A DNA stretch of 64,000 nt from G965240365 sp965240365 (GCA_965240365.1 OZ251218.1:1612001-1676000), one strand, 5' to 3'; counted from the stretch's first letter, positions 17,462 to 26,460 are shown. Made by a program: numbers and translations. The notes: generated from the sequence alone by a model not told the origin.

Positions 17462-18124
17462 TTAGATCCTGAAGCCGCCATGTCGGCGCCGGTTCAGCCA
17501 GTCCAGCAGATACGCCCCGGCCAGCATGCCGAGGATCAGCATGATAAAAGCGATTATCGCCAGTGTTTTCCAGTTCGTCAGACCGGTCTGTCCGTCCCCG
17601 GCGCCCGCGGCCGGCCCTTGCCCGGCAATAACGGCCGCGCGTTTTTCGGCCGCGGCGATACGGCTTTTCAGTTCGGTCATCCGGGCAGTGAGTTCGCCCA
17701 CCTTCAGGCGCTCCGAGTTCAGCCGTTCGGCCAGTTGCCGGTCGGCGTCCGGGTTGGCGCCGGCGCCGCCGGTTTTGCCCGCGTTTTCAGAGCGCAGCCT
17801 GGCAATCTCCGCCCGCAGTCCCTGTGCTTCAGTTTCCAGTTCGCGCACCCGCGCGCGGCCGGGTTTTTCCGCAACCAGATACTTGCCGTCAATCCAGCCG
17901 CTCGGGCCGCCCGCGGCCTGCACGCGCGCCATTTTGCCGTTGCGCGCCATCACGGTCAGGGCCGTCCCGCTCGGCGCCAGGCCGATGATCGGGCTGTTAA
18001 TATCGGCTTCACGGTGCAGCCCGATGTTGACCATGTCGGTAACAAACAGGGTTTCGGCCCGGACAAGGCCAGCTAGGGCCAACAGCAGAAGCCCCGCGCA
18101 CCTCGTTAAAGCCCCTGGCGACAT
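17462..18124 (-). CDS. SH3-domain membrane protein (YgiM/TIGR04211-like)
   Basis: A 220-residue envelope protein. It has a signal sequence, a bacterial SH3 domain at about residues 25-90 (TDMVNIGLHREADINSP, GWIDGKYLV), a coiled coil at about 95-165 and a C-terminal transmembrane helix (IIAFIMLILGMLAGAYLLDWL). This matches the YgiM-type family, implicated in the cell envelope without a defined biochemical role. It starts 2 bp after the prlC stop and ends 9 bp before hisE. Confidence 0.85.
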   Translation of the reverse strand: MSPGALTRCAGLLLLALAGLVRAETLFVTDMVNIGLHREADINSPIIGLAPSGTALTVMARNGKMARVQAAGGPSGWIDGKYLVAEKPGRARVRELETEAQGLRAEIARLRSENAGKTGGAGANPDADRQLAERLNSERLKVGELTARMTELKSRIAAAEKRAAVIAGQGPAAGAGDGQTGLTNWKTLAIIAFIMLILGMLAGAYLLDWLNRRRHGGFRI

Positions 18125-18126
18125 GG

Positions 18127-20166
18127 TCAGGCCGCTATCCCGGAATGACGCAGCAAGGGCTCAATGCTGGGTTTTCTGCCGCGGAATTCGACAAAAAGTT
18201 CCAGCGGCTCGCGGCTGCCGCCCTGTTCCAGTATGGTTTGCAAAAATGCCCTGCCGCTGGCCGCGTCAAAGATGCCGTTTTCCTCAAATCTGGAAAAGGC
18301 GTCGGCCGATAATACCTCGGCCCATTTATAGCTGTAATACCCGGCCGCGTAACCGCCCGCAAAGATATGCGAGAAGCTGTGCTGAAAGCGGTTAAACGGC
18401 GGCGGCTTGACCACGGCCACCTCGCGCCTGACCTCATCCAGCAGGTCTTGTATATTCAGGTTTTCATCATGGGCGAATTCCAGGTGCAGGCGAAAATCGA
18501 AGATCGCAAATTCCAGTTGCCTGAGCATCTGCATGCCGGCCTGAAAGCCCCTGGCCCGCGTCATTTTTTCATGCAGCGCGGCGCTCAAGGGCTCGCCGCT
18601 GTCGATATGCCGGGCAAACAGCGCCAGCGCCTCTTTTTCCCAGCACCAGTTTTCCATGAATTGGCTGGGCAATTCGACCGCGTCCCAGGGCACGCCATTG
18701 ATGCCGGCCACGCCGCTGTAGTCCACCCGGGTCAGCATATGATGCAGGCCATGACCGAATTCATGGAACAGCGTGGTGACTTCATCGTGGGTCAAGAGCG
18801 CCGGTTTGTCTGCCACCGGCGGGGTGAAGTTGCAGGTCAGATAGGCGACTGGATTCTGGATCCCGCCGCCGGATTTTTTGCGGACGATGCACTCATCCAT
18901 CCAGGCGCCGCCCCTTTTGTCCGGGCGCGCGTACAGGTCCAGGTAAAAACCGCCCCTGGGCCTGCCGTCCGGCACCAGGATGTCGAAAAACAGCACATCC
19001 TTATGCCAGGTCTCGACCCCCGCGCGCGGCTTGATCCTGACGCCATACAGTTTTTCGGTGATGGCGAATAATCCCTCGATAACCCGGCCGGCCGCGAAAT
19101 AGGGCCTGAGCATTTCCTGCGAAACGGCAAATTTTTCCTGGCGCAGTTTTTCGGAATAGTAGGCAATATCCCATGCCTGAAGCGTTTTGATGTTGGCCGT
19201 TCTGGCGGCAAATTCGGCCAGTTCGTCGAATTCCCGTTGCGCCTGTGCGCGGCTCTTTGCGGCCAGATCGTTCAAAAAGCGCATGACCTCGGCCGGCTCT
19301 TTGGCCATCTTTGTCGCCAGCGAATAATGCGCGTAGCTTTCAAAGCCGAGCAAGCTGGCCTTTTCAGTGCGGAGCTTGAGGAGCGCATACATGCCGGCGC
19401 TATTGTCCCAGTGGCCGGCGTGGGGGCCCTGGTCAGAGGCGCGCGTCACATAGGCCTGATACATTTCCCGCCTTAACTCCGCGTTGTCGGCATACTGCAT
19501 GACCGGCAGATAGCACGGAAAGTCCAGGGTCAGCAACCAGCCCGTTTGGCCTTCCCTTGCGGCGGCCTCGGCCGCGAGCGCCAGCGCGGATTCCGGCAAA
19601 CCGGCCAGTTCGGCCGCGGCCGGGACGGATTTTTTCCAGGCCCGGGTCGCATCCAGCAGGTTTTCCTCAAACCGGGTTTGCAGCCTGGACAATTCCTGCT
19701 GGATGGCCTTGTAGCGGGCCTGGTCCGCGGCCCCGAGAGCCACGCCCGACAGGCGGAAGTCGCGCAGGGCATTATTGATGATCTTTTGCTGGGCGGCGCT
19801 CAATGAGGCAAAGGCGGCGCTGTCCGCGATCTCGCGGTAGGCGTGAAACAGCGCCTCATTCTGTCCCATCTCGCTGGCATAGTCGGACAGTTTCGGCAGG
19901 CAGGCGCTGTAGGCCTCGCGCAATGCCTCGTTGTCGGCGACCGAATGCAAATGGCGGGCCGGCGACCAGGCCCGATCCAGCCGCTCGTCCATATCTTCCA
20001 GCGGCTGTATAAAATTATCCCAGTCGCGGGCGCCGGTATTTGCCAGCAGCGCATTCACGCTCGCGCGGTTCTCGGCCAGACGTTGATCAATGGCGGGCTC
20101 GATATGAGCGGCCTGAATGGAGGCGAAGCGGGGCAGGCCCGCGTGGTCCAGGAGTGGATTGTTCAT
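18127..20166 (-). CDS. prlC: Oligopeptidase A (M3 zinc metallopeptidase)
   Basis: Cytosolic zinc oligopeptidase of 679 residues that degrades short peptides, including cleaved signal peptides. The HEXXH site is HEFGH (His468, Glu469, His472), followed by the third zinc ligand region around Glu498 (WDAVELPSQFMENW). Length and the N-terminal NPLLDHAGLPRF opening are standard for PrlC. The upstream region to 20484 holds no other gene. Confidence 0.95.
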   Translation of the reverse strand: MNNPLLDHAGLPRFASIQAAHIEPAIDQRLAENRASVNALLANTGARDWDNFIQPLEDMDERLDRAWSPARHLHSVADNEALREAYSACLPKLSDYASEMGQNEALFHAYREIADSAAFASLSAAQQKIINNALRDFRLSGVALGAADQARYKAIQQELSRLQTRFEENLLDATRAWKKSVPAAAELAGLPESALALAAEAAAREGQTGWLLTLDFPCYLPVMQYADNAELRREMYQAYVTRASDQGPHAGHWDNSAGMYALLKLRTEKASLLGFESYAHYSLATKMAKEPAEVMRFLNDLAAKSRAQAQREFDELAEFAARTANIKTLQAWDIAYYSEKLRQEKFAVSQEMLRPYFAAGRVIEGLFAITEKLYGVRIKPRAGVETWHKDVLFFDILVPDGRPRGGFYLDLYARPDKRGGAWMDECIVRKKSGGGIQNPVAYLTCNFTPPVADKPALLTHDEVTTLFHEFGHGLHHMLTRVDYSGVAGINGVPWDAVELPSQFMENWCWEKEALALFARHIDSGEPLSAALHEKMTRARGFQAGMQMLRQLEFAIFDFRLHLEFAHDENLNIQDLLDEVRREVAVVKPPPFNRFQHSFSHIFAGGYAAGYYSYKWAEVLSADAFSRFEENGIFDAASGRAFLQTILEQGGSREPLELFVEFRGRKPSIEPLLRHSGIAA

Positions 20167-20423
20167 AAACGGTCTCGATATGGCTTCGGGTTAATATTTA
20201 GTCAGAATTTTCCTGATCAGACCGGCCGGGCCGCGACCAGTCGGATACTACGGAATGATATTCGATCGCGGCGCAGCTTGCCACCAGCAGATTCAAAGGG
20301 CACAGGCCGGGCCTTGTCCTGCTTCTGTCCGCCGGTTTGGATCAGGCCGCAAGGCATCGACAACTAAGCTGGCAATCTAACATAAACAATAATAATTTTT
20401 ATTTAAAATCAATAACTTAGCGC

Positions 20424-20451
20424 TTGACAGGCGGATTTTATGGCCTATTAT
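20424..20451 (+). promoter_or_regulatory. Sigma-70 promoter of the first bacterioferritin gene
   Basis: TTGACA at 20424-20429 and TATTAT at 20446-20451 with a 16-bp spacer, about 34 bp before the ATG at 20485. The 318-bp gap from prlC otherwise holds a very AT-rich stretch (20385-20415) just upstream of the -35, which may act as an UP element or operator. Confidence 0.7.
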
Positions 20452-20484
20452 TCCTGTCAGTTTCGTTTTGGAGCAGGGCGCAAA

Positions 20485-20949
20485 ATGCAGGGCAATAAAA
20501 AAGTCATCCGGGGACTGAACGGGGTCCTCAAAAACCAGTTGACGGCAGTCAATCAATATTTTTTACATGCGCGGATATATAAAAATTTCGGTTTTGGCGG
20601 GCTTGATGAACACGCCTACCGGCAATCTATAAGCCGCATGAAGCAGGCCGACCGGCTCATTGAACGTATCCTGCTGCTTGAGGGCCTGCCCAACCTGCAG
20701 GATTTGGGCGCGTTAACGGTGGGCGAAGATCTGGAGGAAATGCTGAATGCGGACCTGAAACTGGAATCGGCGGCGGTCGCCTTTCTAAAGGAGGTGATCG
20801 GCCTGTGCGAGGCCGGGCAGGATTATGTGAGCCGGGATCTGCTCGCGGCGGCGCTTGCGGATCAGGAGGAATATGTTGACTGGCTGGAGACGCAGTTTGC
20901 GCTGATCAGCCGGATCGGCATGGACAATTACCTGCAATCCAGGATCTAG
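20485..20949 (+). CDS. bfr: Bacterioferritin, heme-type subunit lacking ferroxidase ligands
   Basis: A 154-residue bacterioferritin subunit for iron storage. Compared with E. coli Bfr, Met52 (heme ligand) is kept, but most diiron ligands are replaced: Gln18, Arg51, Gln54, Gln127 and Tyr130, with only Glu94 conserved. It should bind heme at a subunit interface but not oxidise iron by itself. GGAG precedes ATG 20485, and a sigma-70 promoter lies just upstream of that ATG; an ATG at 20440 would start inside the promoter. The stop codon TAG is formed by the first bases of a MITE-like element. The partner subunit follows. Confidence 0.93.
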   Translation: MQGNKKVIRGLNGVLKNQLTAVNQYFLHARIYKNFGFGGLDEHAYRQSISRMKQADRLIERILLLEGLPNLQDLGALTVGEDLEEMLNADLKLESAAVAFLKEVIGLCEAGQDYVSRDLLAAALADQEEYVDWLETQFALISRIGMDNYLQSRI

Positions 20950-21251
20950 GGCCTGTTTACACTATGTTGGCCGTCCTGCTTGAGTCTGTTTTGCGCGCCA
21001 GCAAGGCGGAAGAAGCGCAGTGTAGTTGCGCTACTCAAGCGACTGACCTGCCTGCAGCAGGCAGGCAACGAAGCTGGGGCGCAAAACAGGCCAAGCCCTT
21101 CGGGTTGTGCCCCAAACTGCGCCACTCGGCGTTGCTTGCCTGCCTGCTGCAGGCAGGTCGCTCATTTGGAATGACCAAATTTCGCTCCGCGCGCCTTGAT
21201 TGGCGCAGTTTGGGGCACAACGGGACGGCCAACATAGTGTAAACAGGCCCT
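20948..21251. mobile_element. MITE-like element, copy 2 (304 bp), between the bfr genes
   Basis: Same terminal inverted repeats as copy 1 at 6762-7046, interior in the opposite orientation, very few substitutions. It is 19 bp longer because one extra palindrome (CTGCCTGCAGCAGGCAGGC) sits between GACTGAC and AACGAAG, where copy 1 has none. The left end supplies the bfr1 stop codon; the right end is 66 bp before the bfr2 start. Confidence 0.85.
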
Positions 21252-21317
21252 GGTCCCGGCCCCGCGCCGGGCTTGACGAAGCAGACATTACCAACCCTTA
21301 AAACACAGGAAAATACG

Positions 21318-21785
21318 ATGAAAGGTCATAAAGAAGTTATTGAACATCTCAACAGGAATCTCGCCAATGAACTGACGGCGATGGATCAGTATTTTATTCA
21401 CTCAAGGATGTATGAAGACTGGGGTCTGACTCAACTCTATGAGCGCATTGCTCATGAGATGGAGGATGAAACCGGGCACGCGGACAAGATCATAAAGCGG
21501 ATCCTGTTTCTGGAAGGCATGCCCGATCTGGTGACGCGCTCGGAACTCAGGATCGGGCGCAATGTGCCTGATATGCTCAGAAATGATCTGGAGCTTGAAA
21601 TAAAGGTGATCGATGATCTAAAGGCGGCGATGAAATGCTGCGAGTCGGTACAGGATTATCAAACCCGGGAGATCCTGCAGGCGTTGCTGACCGAGACAGA
21701 GGAAGATCACGCCCACTGGCTGGAACAGCAGCTTGGCCTCATAGAAAAAACGGGCTTGCAGAATTATTTACAGGCCCGGATGTAG
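21318..21785 (+). CDS. bfr: Bacterioferritin, ferroxidase-type subunit lacking the heme methionine
   Basis: A 155-residue subunit with the full diiron site by alignment to E. coli Bfr (Glu18, Glu51, His54, Glu94, Glu128, His131), but Thr52 replaces the heme-ligating methionine. It therefore complements the upstream subunit, which has the methionine and lacks the diiron site. A mixed shell, as known for two-subunit bacterioferritins of Neisseria-type bacteria, is likely. ATG 21318 follows AGGA at seven bases; a start at 21273 is less likely. Confidence 0.93.
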   Translation: MKGHKEVIEHLNRNLANELTAMDQYFIHSRMYEDWGLTQLYERIAHEMEDETGHADKIIKRILFLEGMPDLVTRSELRIGRNVPDMLRNDLELEIKVIDDLKAAMKCCESVQDYQTREILQALLTETEEDHAHWLEQQLGLIEKTGLQNYLQARM

Positions 21786-21969
21786 GCCATTAAACGGCCC
21801 TGGAAAGCGGGCGGCAAGGCCGGGGCCGCTTGCTGCGGCCAGGGGAACGTTGAACAAGTCCAGCCTGAATGCTCGGCCTTCCACAGGCGGGCGTAGCAGG
21901 CGGTAATAAGGGCGGCATACCGGCCAACCCGGAAAAGATCGGAATTCATTAATTCCTCTCTTGCCCCGT

Positions 21970-22049
21970 TGTCATTCCGGCGAAAGCCGGAATCCAGTGG
22001 TTTATACAATACATTTCCGTCTGCCTGTCCACAGGCAGACGGAAATGAC
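21970..22049. repeat. Intergenic repeat (GTCATTCC family) with nested palindrome
   Basis: TGTCATTCCGGCGAAAGCCGG, then GGTTTATACAATACATTTCC, a variant palindrome (CTGCCTGTCCACAGGCAG) and closing GGAAATGAC. It lies in the 488-bp gap between bfr2 and bfd. The rest of that gap, up to the Fur-like site, is AT-rich with no gene. Confidence 0.8.
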
Positions 22050-22206
22050 CACTAAGTGTGTTGTCCCCGCGTAAACAGGCAGAAAACTCCAGCCTCAATC
22101 CAAATTTCCCAAAGATAAAAAGCCGGATTTGTGGATTTATCCACGGTTAATTATCCATTTCCAAAAAAAAATCAAAAAAAGTCGGGTTTTTTTCAAATTT
22201 ATGCTT

Positions 22207-22225
22207 GTTAATAATTCTCATTATG
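22207..22225. promoter_or_regulatory. Fur-box-like operator upstream of bfd
   Basis: GTTAATAATTCTCATTATG matches the Fur consensus GATAATGATAATCATTATC at 14 of 19 positions and lies 49 bp before the bfd ATG. Fur repression of bfd under iron-replete conditions is well known in other gammaproteobacteria. Confidence 0.7.
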
Positions 22226-22273
22226 TCTATAATTTGTGTCAGTTCAGTAATTAAATACCAACAACCTGTTTCC

Positions 22274-22471
22274 ATGTATATCTGTATTTGCAGCGCCGTC
22301 ACCGATTCTGACATCGATCAGGCCGTTAAAAACGGCGCGGATTGTGTGCAACATCTGGAAACCCGGCTCGGGGCCGGCATGAACTGCGGCACCTGCGCCT
22401 GTGAACTGGAACGCTGTCTTGACGAGGCCCTGGCCGGTCGGCCGGGCAAGCTGGATTTGAGGGCCTGTTAG
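22274..22471 (+). CDS. bfd: Bacterioferritin-associated ferredoxin
   Basis: A 65-residue [2Fe-2S] protein that reduces bacterioferritin and releases stored iron. The four cluster cysteines are Cys4 and Cys6 (YICIC) and Cys38 and Cys41 (NCGTC). A frame open from 22205 would add 23 residues reading through the Fur-like site, so I take ATG 22274. It is followed by an intrinsic terminator and is separate from the downstream fbp genes. Confidence 0.93.
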   Translation: MYICICSAVTDSDIDQAVKNGADCVQHLETRLGAGMNCGTCACELERCLDEALAGRPGKLDLRAC

Positions 22472-22540
22472 TTTGTAATACCGGCTTTCTTAAAGAATTA
22501 TCGTGCAGACGATAATCATCTCTCTGGTGGTGATATTATG

Positions 22541-22568
22541 GGGCGCCGCAAGGCGCCCTCTTTTTTTA
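22541..22568 (+). terminator. Intrinsic terminator of bfd
   Basis: GGGCGCC and GGCGCCC form a tight stem with a short loop followed by a run of T. A second inverted repeat (ATTATCG/CGATAAT, 22497-22516) lies between the stop codon and this terminator. Confidence 0.85.
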
Positions 22569-22703
22569 TTCAGGATACCCCATTCCATTAAACATCTCAT
22601 CTTTAATTACTCTCCCCCGCCGCTTTTGCATACGGGCTTCCCTTAAACAAAATTTGGAATTACTATTGTTTGTACTTTCAGGCTATAAACCACAGGTAAT
22701 ATT

Positions 22704-23708
22704 ATGAAAATCAAATTTCTTGTACTGCTCTTGTTATTGCAGGCCCCGGCCTTTGCCGCTGAAGTCAATGTCTATTCGGCGCGCAAGGAGGCGTTGATCA
22801 AGCCCCTGCTGGAACGTTTCACCGGGCAAACCGGGGTCACGGTCAATCTGGTCACGGGCAAGGCCGACACCCTGCTGAAGCGGCTTGAGGCGGAGGGCAG
22901 GAACAGCCCGGCCGATGTGTTGATCACGATCGATGCGGCCCGCCTGATCCGCGGCAAGCGGCTGGGCTTATTCCAGTCCACGGACTCAAACACACTGCAA
23001 GCCGCCATCCCGGCGCGGTATCGTGACGCCGATAAGCAATGGTTTGGCCTGTCCCTGCGCTCGCGCGTGCTGGTCTATGCGCCGGAGCGGGTCAATGAGT
23101 CTGAACTGGACGGCTATTTTGACCTGGCCGAGCCGAAATGGCGGGGGCGTATCTGCATTCGTTCATCGTCCAATGTCTATAATCAATCCCTGGTTGCCGC
23201 CCTGATCGCCCATTATGGCCCGGCGCGAACCGAGCGCTGGGCCAGGGCGCTGGTGGAAAACCTGGGCCGCCCGCCCAAGGGCGGGGATCGGGATCAGATC
23301 AAGGCGGTTGCGGCCGGCGTGTGCGATGTCGCCGTGGTCAATAATTACTATCTGGCCGGTATGCTGGCCTCGACCCGCGAGGATCAGGTTCAGGCGGCGC
23401 AAAAGGTCGCGCTGTTCTGGCCGGATCAGGCCGCGCGCGGCGCCCACATGAACGTCAGCGGCGCGGCGATACTCAAGGCGGGCCGCAATAAGCCGCAGGC
23501 GTTGCAGTTGCTGGAATTTCTGGTCAGCGATGAAGCGCAACGCTGGTATGCCGAAAAAAACCATGAATATCCGGTCAAACCCGGCATTAACAGCGGCGCC
23601 ACGCTGCAAGGCTGGGGCAGTTTCAAGGCCGACAACCTGAACCTGAACCTGCTCGGCGAGCACAACGCCGCCGCCGTAAAACTCATGGATCGGGCCGGCT
23701 GGAAATAA
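22704..23708 (+). CDS. fbpA: Ferric iron ABC transporter, periplasmic binding protein
   Basis: A 334-residue periplasmic Fe(III)-binding protein of the FbpA/FutA/IdiA group. The signal peptide ends at PAFAAEVNVYS; the mature opening NVYSARKEALIKPLLERF is characteristic. VVNNYYLAG provides the tandem tyrosines expected to bind iron near residue 215. It is the first gene of fbpABC. The order bfr-bfd-fbp suggests an iron store and supply neighbourhood. I did not find a clear Fur box immediately upstream. Confidence 0.92.
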   Translation: MKIKFLVLLLLLQAPAFAAEVNVYSARKEALIKPLLERFTGQTGVTVNLVTGKADTLLKRLEAEGRNSPADVLITIDAARLIRGKRLGLFQSTDSNTLQAAIPARYRDADKQWFGLSLRSRVLVYAPERVNESELDGYFDLAEPKWRGRICIRSSSNVYNQSLVAALIAHYGPARTERWARALVENLGRPPKGGDRDQIKAVAAGVCDVAVVNNYYLAGMLASTREDQVQAAQKVALFWPDQAARGAHMNVSGAAILKAGRNKPQALQLLEFLVSDEAQRWYAEKNHEYPVKPGINSGATLQGWGSFKADNLNLNLLGEHNAAAVKLMDRAGWK

Positions 23709-23792
23709 CAGGCCCGGCATGCTGGTTGCCGCCCGTATCAAGCAAATCAGCAAGCCATCCTGCCGGATTCCAAGCCACGATCAGGCCGCGCC

Positions 23793-25421
23793 TTGTCTTT
23801 AAAGTGGAATCTGGCGCTGGCCATCGTGTCGCTGCTGTTCAGCGTTCCGCTGTTGGTGGTGTTTGGCTCCTTGCTGTTCCCGTCAACGGAGGTCTGGGCC
23901 CATCTGATCGATACGGTTCTCTTCGATTATATTAACAACTCCCTGCTCCTGCTCCTGGGCGTGGCCTTGCTCAGTCTGGCGCTGGGCGTGGCGCCGGCCT
24001 GGCTGGTCACCATGTACCGCTTCCCGTTGAGCCGCTGGCTGGAATGGGCCCTGCTGCTGCCGCTGGCGATACCGGCCTATATCATCGCCTACACCTACAC
24101 CGGCGTGCTGGACGCGGCCGGGCCGCTGCAAAGCGGATTGCGCGAACTGGCCGGCTGGCAATACCGCGATTACTGGTTCCCGGAGGTGCGCTCGCTGGGC
24201 GGCGCCATCGTCATGTTGTCACTGGTGCTCTACCCTTATATCTATCTGCTGGCGCGCGCGGCCTTTATCGAACAATCCGTCTGCGTGCTGGAGGTGGCGC
24301 GCACCCTGGGCTGCGCCGGCCCGCGCGCCTTCGGCCGGGTCGCGCTGCCGCTGGCGCGCCCGGCGATTATGGTCGGGCTCTCGCTGGTGATCATGGAGAC
24401 CCTGGCGGATTACGGCACGGTGCAGTATTTTGGTGTCCCGGCCCTCACCACCGGCATCTTCCGCACCTGGTTCGGCCTCGGCGACAGCCTGGCCGCGGCC
24501 CAGTTGTCGGCCCTGTTGCTGCTGTTTGTGGCGGTATTTTTATACCTCGAAAAGCGCTCGCGCCGGCAGGCGCGCTTTTATCACACCAGCAGCCGCTACG
24601 GCCGCCTGTCGCCACAGCGTTTGCGCGGGGCCAAGGCCGCCTTTGCCTCTGGCTATTGCCTCGCGCCCCTGTTATTCGGTTTTCTGATACCGGCCGGTTT
24701 CCTGCTCGGCTGGGCCCTGGACGCCCCCGCAGCGCTGGACCGGAGCTTCTACCGGCTTCTGTTTAACAGCCTGTCGCTGGCCTTGATTACCGCGCTTTGC
24801 GCCGCGGCGATCGCCCTGTTCATGGCCTATGGCGGCCGCGCTGACCCGCATTCCGCGGGCAACCGGTTTATCGTACGTTTTGTAAGCCTGGGCTATGCCA
24901 TACCCGGCACGGTCATCGCGGTCGGGGTGCTGATCCCGTTCGCCTGGTTCGATAACACGCTCGATGCCTTTTTATCGGCCCGGTTCGGCATTGACAGCGG
25001 CCTCGTCATCAGCGGCACCCTGTTTATGCTGGTGTTTGCCTACCTGATCCGGTTTCTGGCGATTTCAATCAATACCGTCGAGGCCGGCCTGATCAAGATC
25101 AAGCCGGTCATGGACGAGGTCGCAAAAACGGCCGGCCTGGGGCCGGCCGCCATTATCAGGCGCATCCATATCCCGATGATGCGGGGCAGTCTGTTAACGG
25201 CGCTGTTGCTGGTGTTTGTCGATGTGTTGAAGGAATTGCCGGCCACGCTGATACTGCGCCCCTTTAATTACAACACGCTGGCGGTCAGGACCTATGAACT
25301 GGCCAATGAGGAAAGGCTGGCCGATGCAGCGGCGCCCGCGCTTGCGATCGTGCTGGCGGGTATCCTGCCCGTTATCCTGATCAGCAAATCCATCTCCGCC
25401 GCCCGCCCCGGCCATGAGTAA
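23793..25421 (+). CDS. fbpB: Ferric iron ABC transporter permease
   Basis: A 542-residue permease made of two fused half-domains, each with about six membrane helices and an EAA-type loop (EVARTLG near residue 168 and EVAKTAG near 435). It forms the inner-membrane channel for Fe(III) delivered by FbpA. The start is a TTG at 23793 without a strong Shine-Dalgarno; no better upstream start fits. The 3' end overlaps fbpC by 8 bp. Confidence 0.9.
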   Translation: MSLKWNLALAIVSLLFSVPLLVVFGSLLFPSTEVWAHLIDTVLFDYINNSLLLLLGVALLSLALGVAPAWLVTMYRFPLSRWLEWALLLPLAIPAYIIAYTYTGVLDAAGPLQSGLRELAGWQYRDYWFPEVRSLGGAIVMLSLVLYPYIYLLARAAFIEQSVCVLEVARTLGCAGPRAFGRVALPLARPAIMVGLSLVIMETLADYGTVQYFGVPALTTGIFRTWFGLGDSLAAAQLSALLLLFVAVFLYLEKRSRRQARFYHTSSRYGRLSPQRLRGAKAAFASGYCLAPLLFGFLIPAGFLLGWALDAPAALDRSFYRLLFNSLSLALITALCAAAIALFMAYGGRADPHSAGNRFIVRFVSLGYAIPGTVIAVGVLIPFAWFDNTLDAFLSARFGIDSGLVISGTLFMLVFAYLIRFLAISINTVEAGLIKIKPVMDEVAKTAGLGPAAIIRRIHIPMMRGSLLTALLLVFVDVLKELPATLILRPFNYNTLAVRTYELANEERLADAAAPALAIVLAGILPVILISKSISAARPGHE

Positions 25422-26460
25422 CGCGCTTGAGATAAAGGCGCTGTCTGCCGCGCTGGAAGGCCGGCCCGTGCTGACAGAAATCGCGTTCAGCCTGTCCGGA
25501 GCCGGGATCGCCTGTCTGCTCGGGCCGAGCGGTTGCGGCAAGACCACCTTGTTGCGCTGTATCGCCGGTTTTGAACAGCCGCGGCGGGGCGAAATCTGGA
25601 TCAACGGGCGCAAGGTCAGCGGCCCGGACGGCCATGTGCCCGTGGAACACAGGCAGGTTGGCATGGTGTTTCAGGATTACGCCCTGTTCCCGCACCTGAG
25701 CGTGGCCGACAATATTACTTTCGGCCTCAAAAAGACGACCTCGGCCAGGGTCAAGCGGCGCCTGGATGAACTGATCGCGCTGTTCTCGCTCGACGATTAC
25801 GCCGAGCGGTTTCCGCACAGCCTGTCCGGCGGCCAACAACAGCGCGTCGCGCTGGCGCGGGCGATGGCGCCGCGGCCAGGCGTGTTATTGCTGGATGAAC
25901 CCTTTGCCGGGCTTGACGTGGAACTGCGCGAACAACTGGCGCGTGAACTGCGCCGGATCCTCAAGCAGGACGGCATAACCACCATCCTGGTCAGCCATAA
26001 CCAGTTGGAGGCGTTTGCGATGGCGGACGTGATCGGCGTGATGGCGGCCGGCAGACTGTTGCAGTGGGACGGCGCGCTCGAACTTTACCATGAACCGAAT
26101 TGCCCCGGCGTGGCCGATTTTGTCGGCGAGGGCGTGTTTATCCCGGGCCGGGTCGTGAACGACCGGGAAGTCAGCACGGAAATCGGCAACATCAAGGGCC
26201 GGCTGCCGGCGGGCCTCGCGCCGGGAGAGCCGGTTAACGTGTTGATCCGGCCGGATGATATTCTGCACGACGATAACAGCGCAATGACGGCCCGCGTGAA
26301 AGACAAGGCCTTCAGGGGTGCGACATTTCTCTACACGCTGGAGACAGAGCGCGGTTTAAAGCTGCTAAGCCTCGTGCCCAGCCATCACGACCACTCGCTC
26401 AATGAACCGCTCGGCATCCGCCCCGAGGTTGAACACCTGGTCGTGTTTCCAAAGAAATAA
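25414..26460 (+). CDS. fbpC: Ferric iron ABC transporter ATP-binding protein
   Basis: A 348-residue ABC ATPase. It has Walker A GPSGCGKTT, the Q-loop in MVFQDYALFPHLSV, signature LSGGQQQRVALARAM, Walker B VLLLDEPFAGLD and the H-loop in LVSHNQLEA. A C-terminal TOBE-like domain (about 240-340, NVLIRPDDI) fits the FbpC/PotA class. It overlaps fbpB by 8 bp, so the two are translationally coupled. Downstream is the repeat-rich start of the accessory island. Confidence 0.93.
   Translation: MSNALEIKALSAALEGRPVLTEIAFSLSGAGIACLLGPSGCGKTTLLRCIAGFEQPRRGEIWINGRKVSGPDGHVPVEHRQVGMVFQDYALFPHLSVADNITFGLKKTTSARVKRRLDELIALFSLDDYAERFPHSLSGGQQQRVALARAMAPRPGVLLLDEPFAGLDVELREQLARELRRILKQDGITTILVSHNQLEAFAMADVIGVMAAGRLLQWDGALELYHEPNCPGVADFVGEGVFIPGRVVNDREVSTEIGNIKGRLPAGLAPGEPVNVLIRPDDILHDDNSAMTARVKDKAFRGATFLYTLETERGLKLLSLVPSHHDHSLNEPLGIRPEVEHLVVFPKK

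Noticed and set aside
22461..22475. AGGGCCTGTTAG at the bfd stop codon resembling the end of the MITE-like element
   Set aside because: Only 11 bases match and it falls on conserved Cys/stop codons; no second end is nearby.
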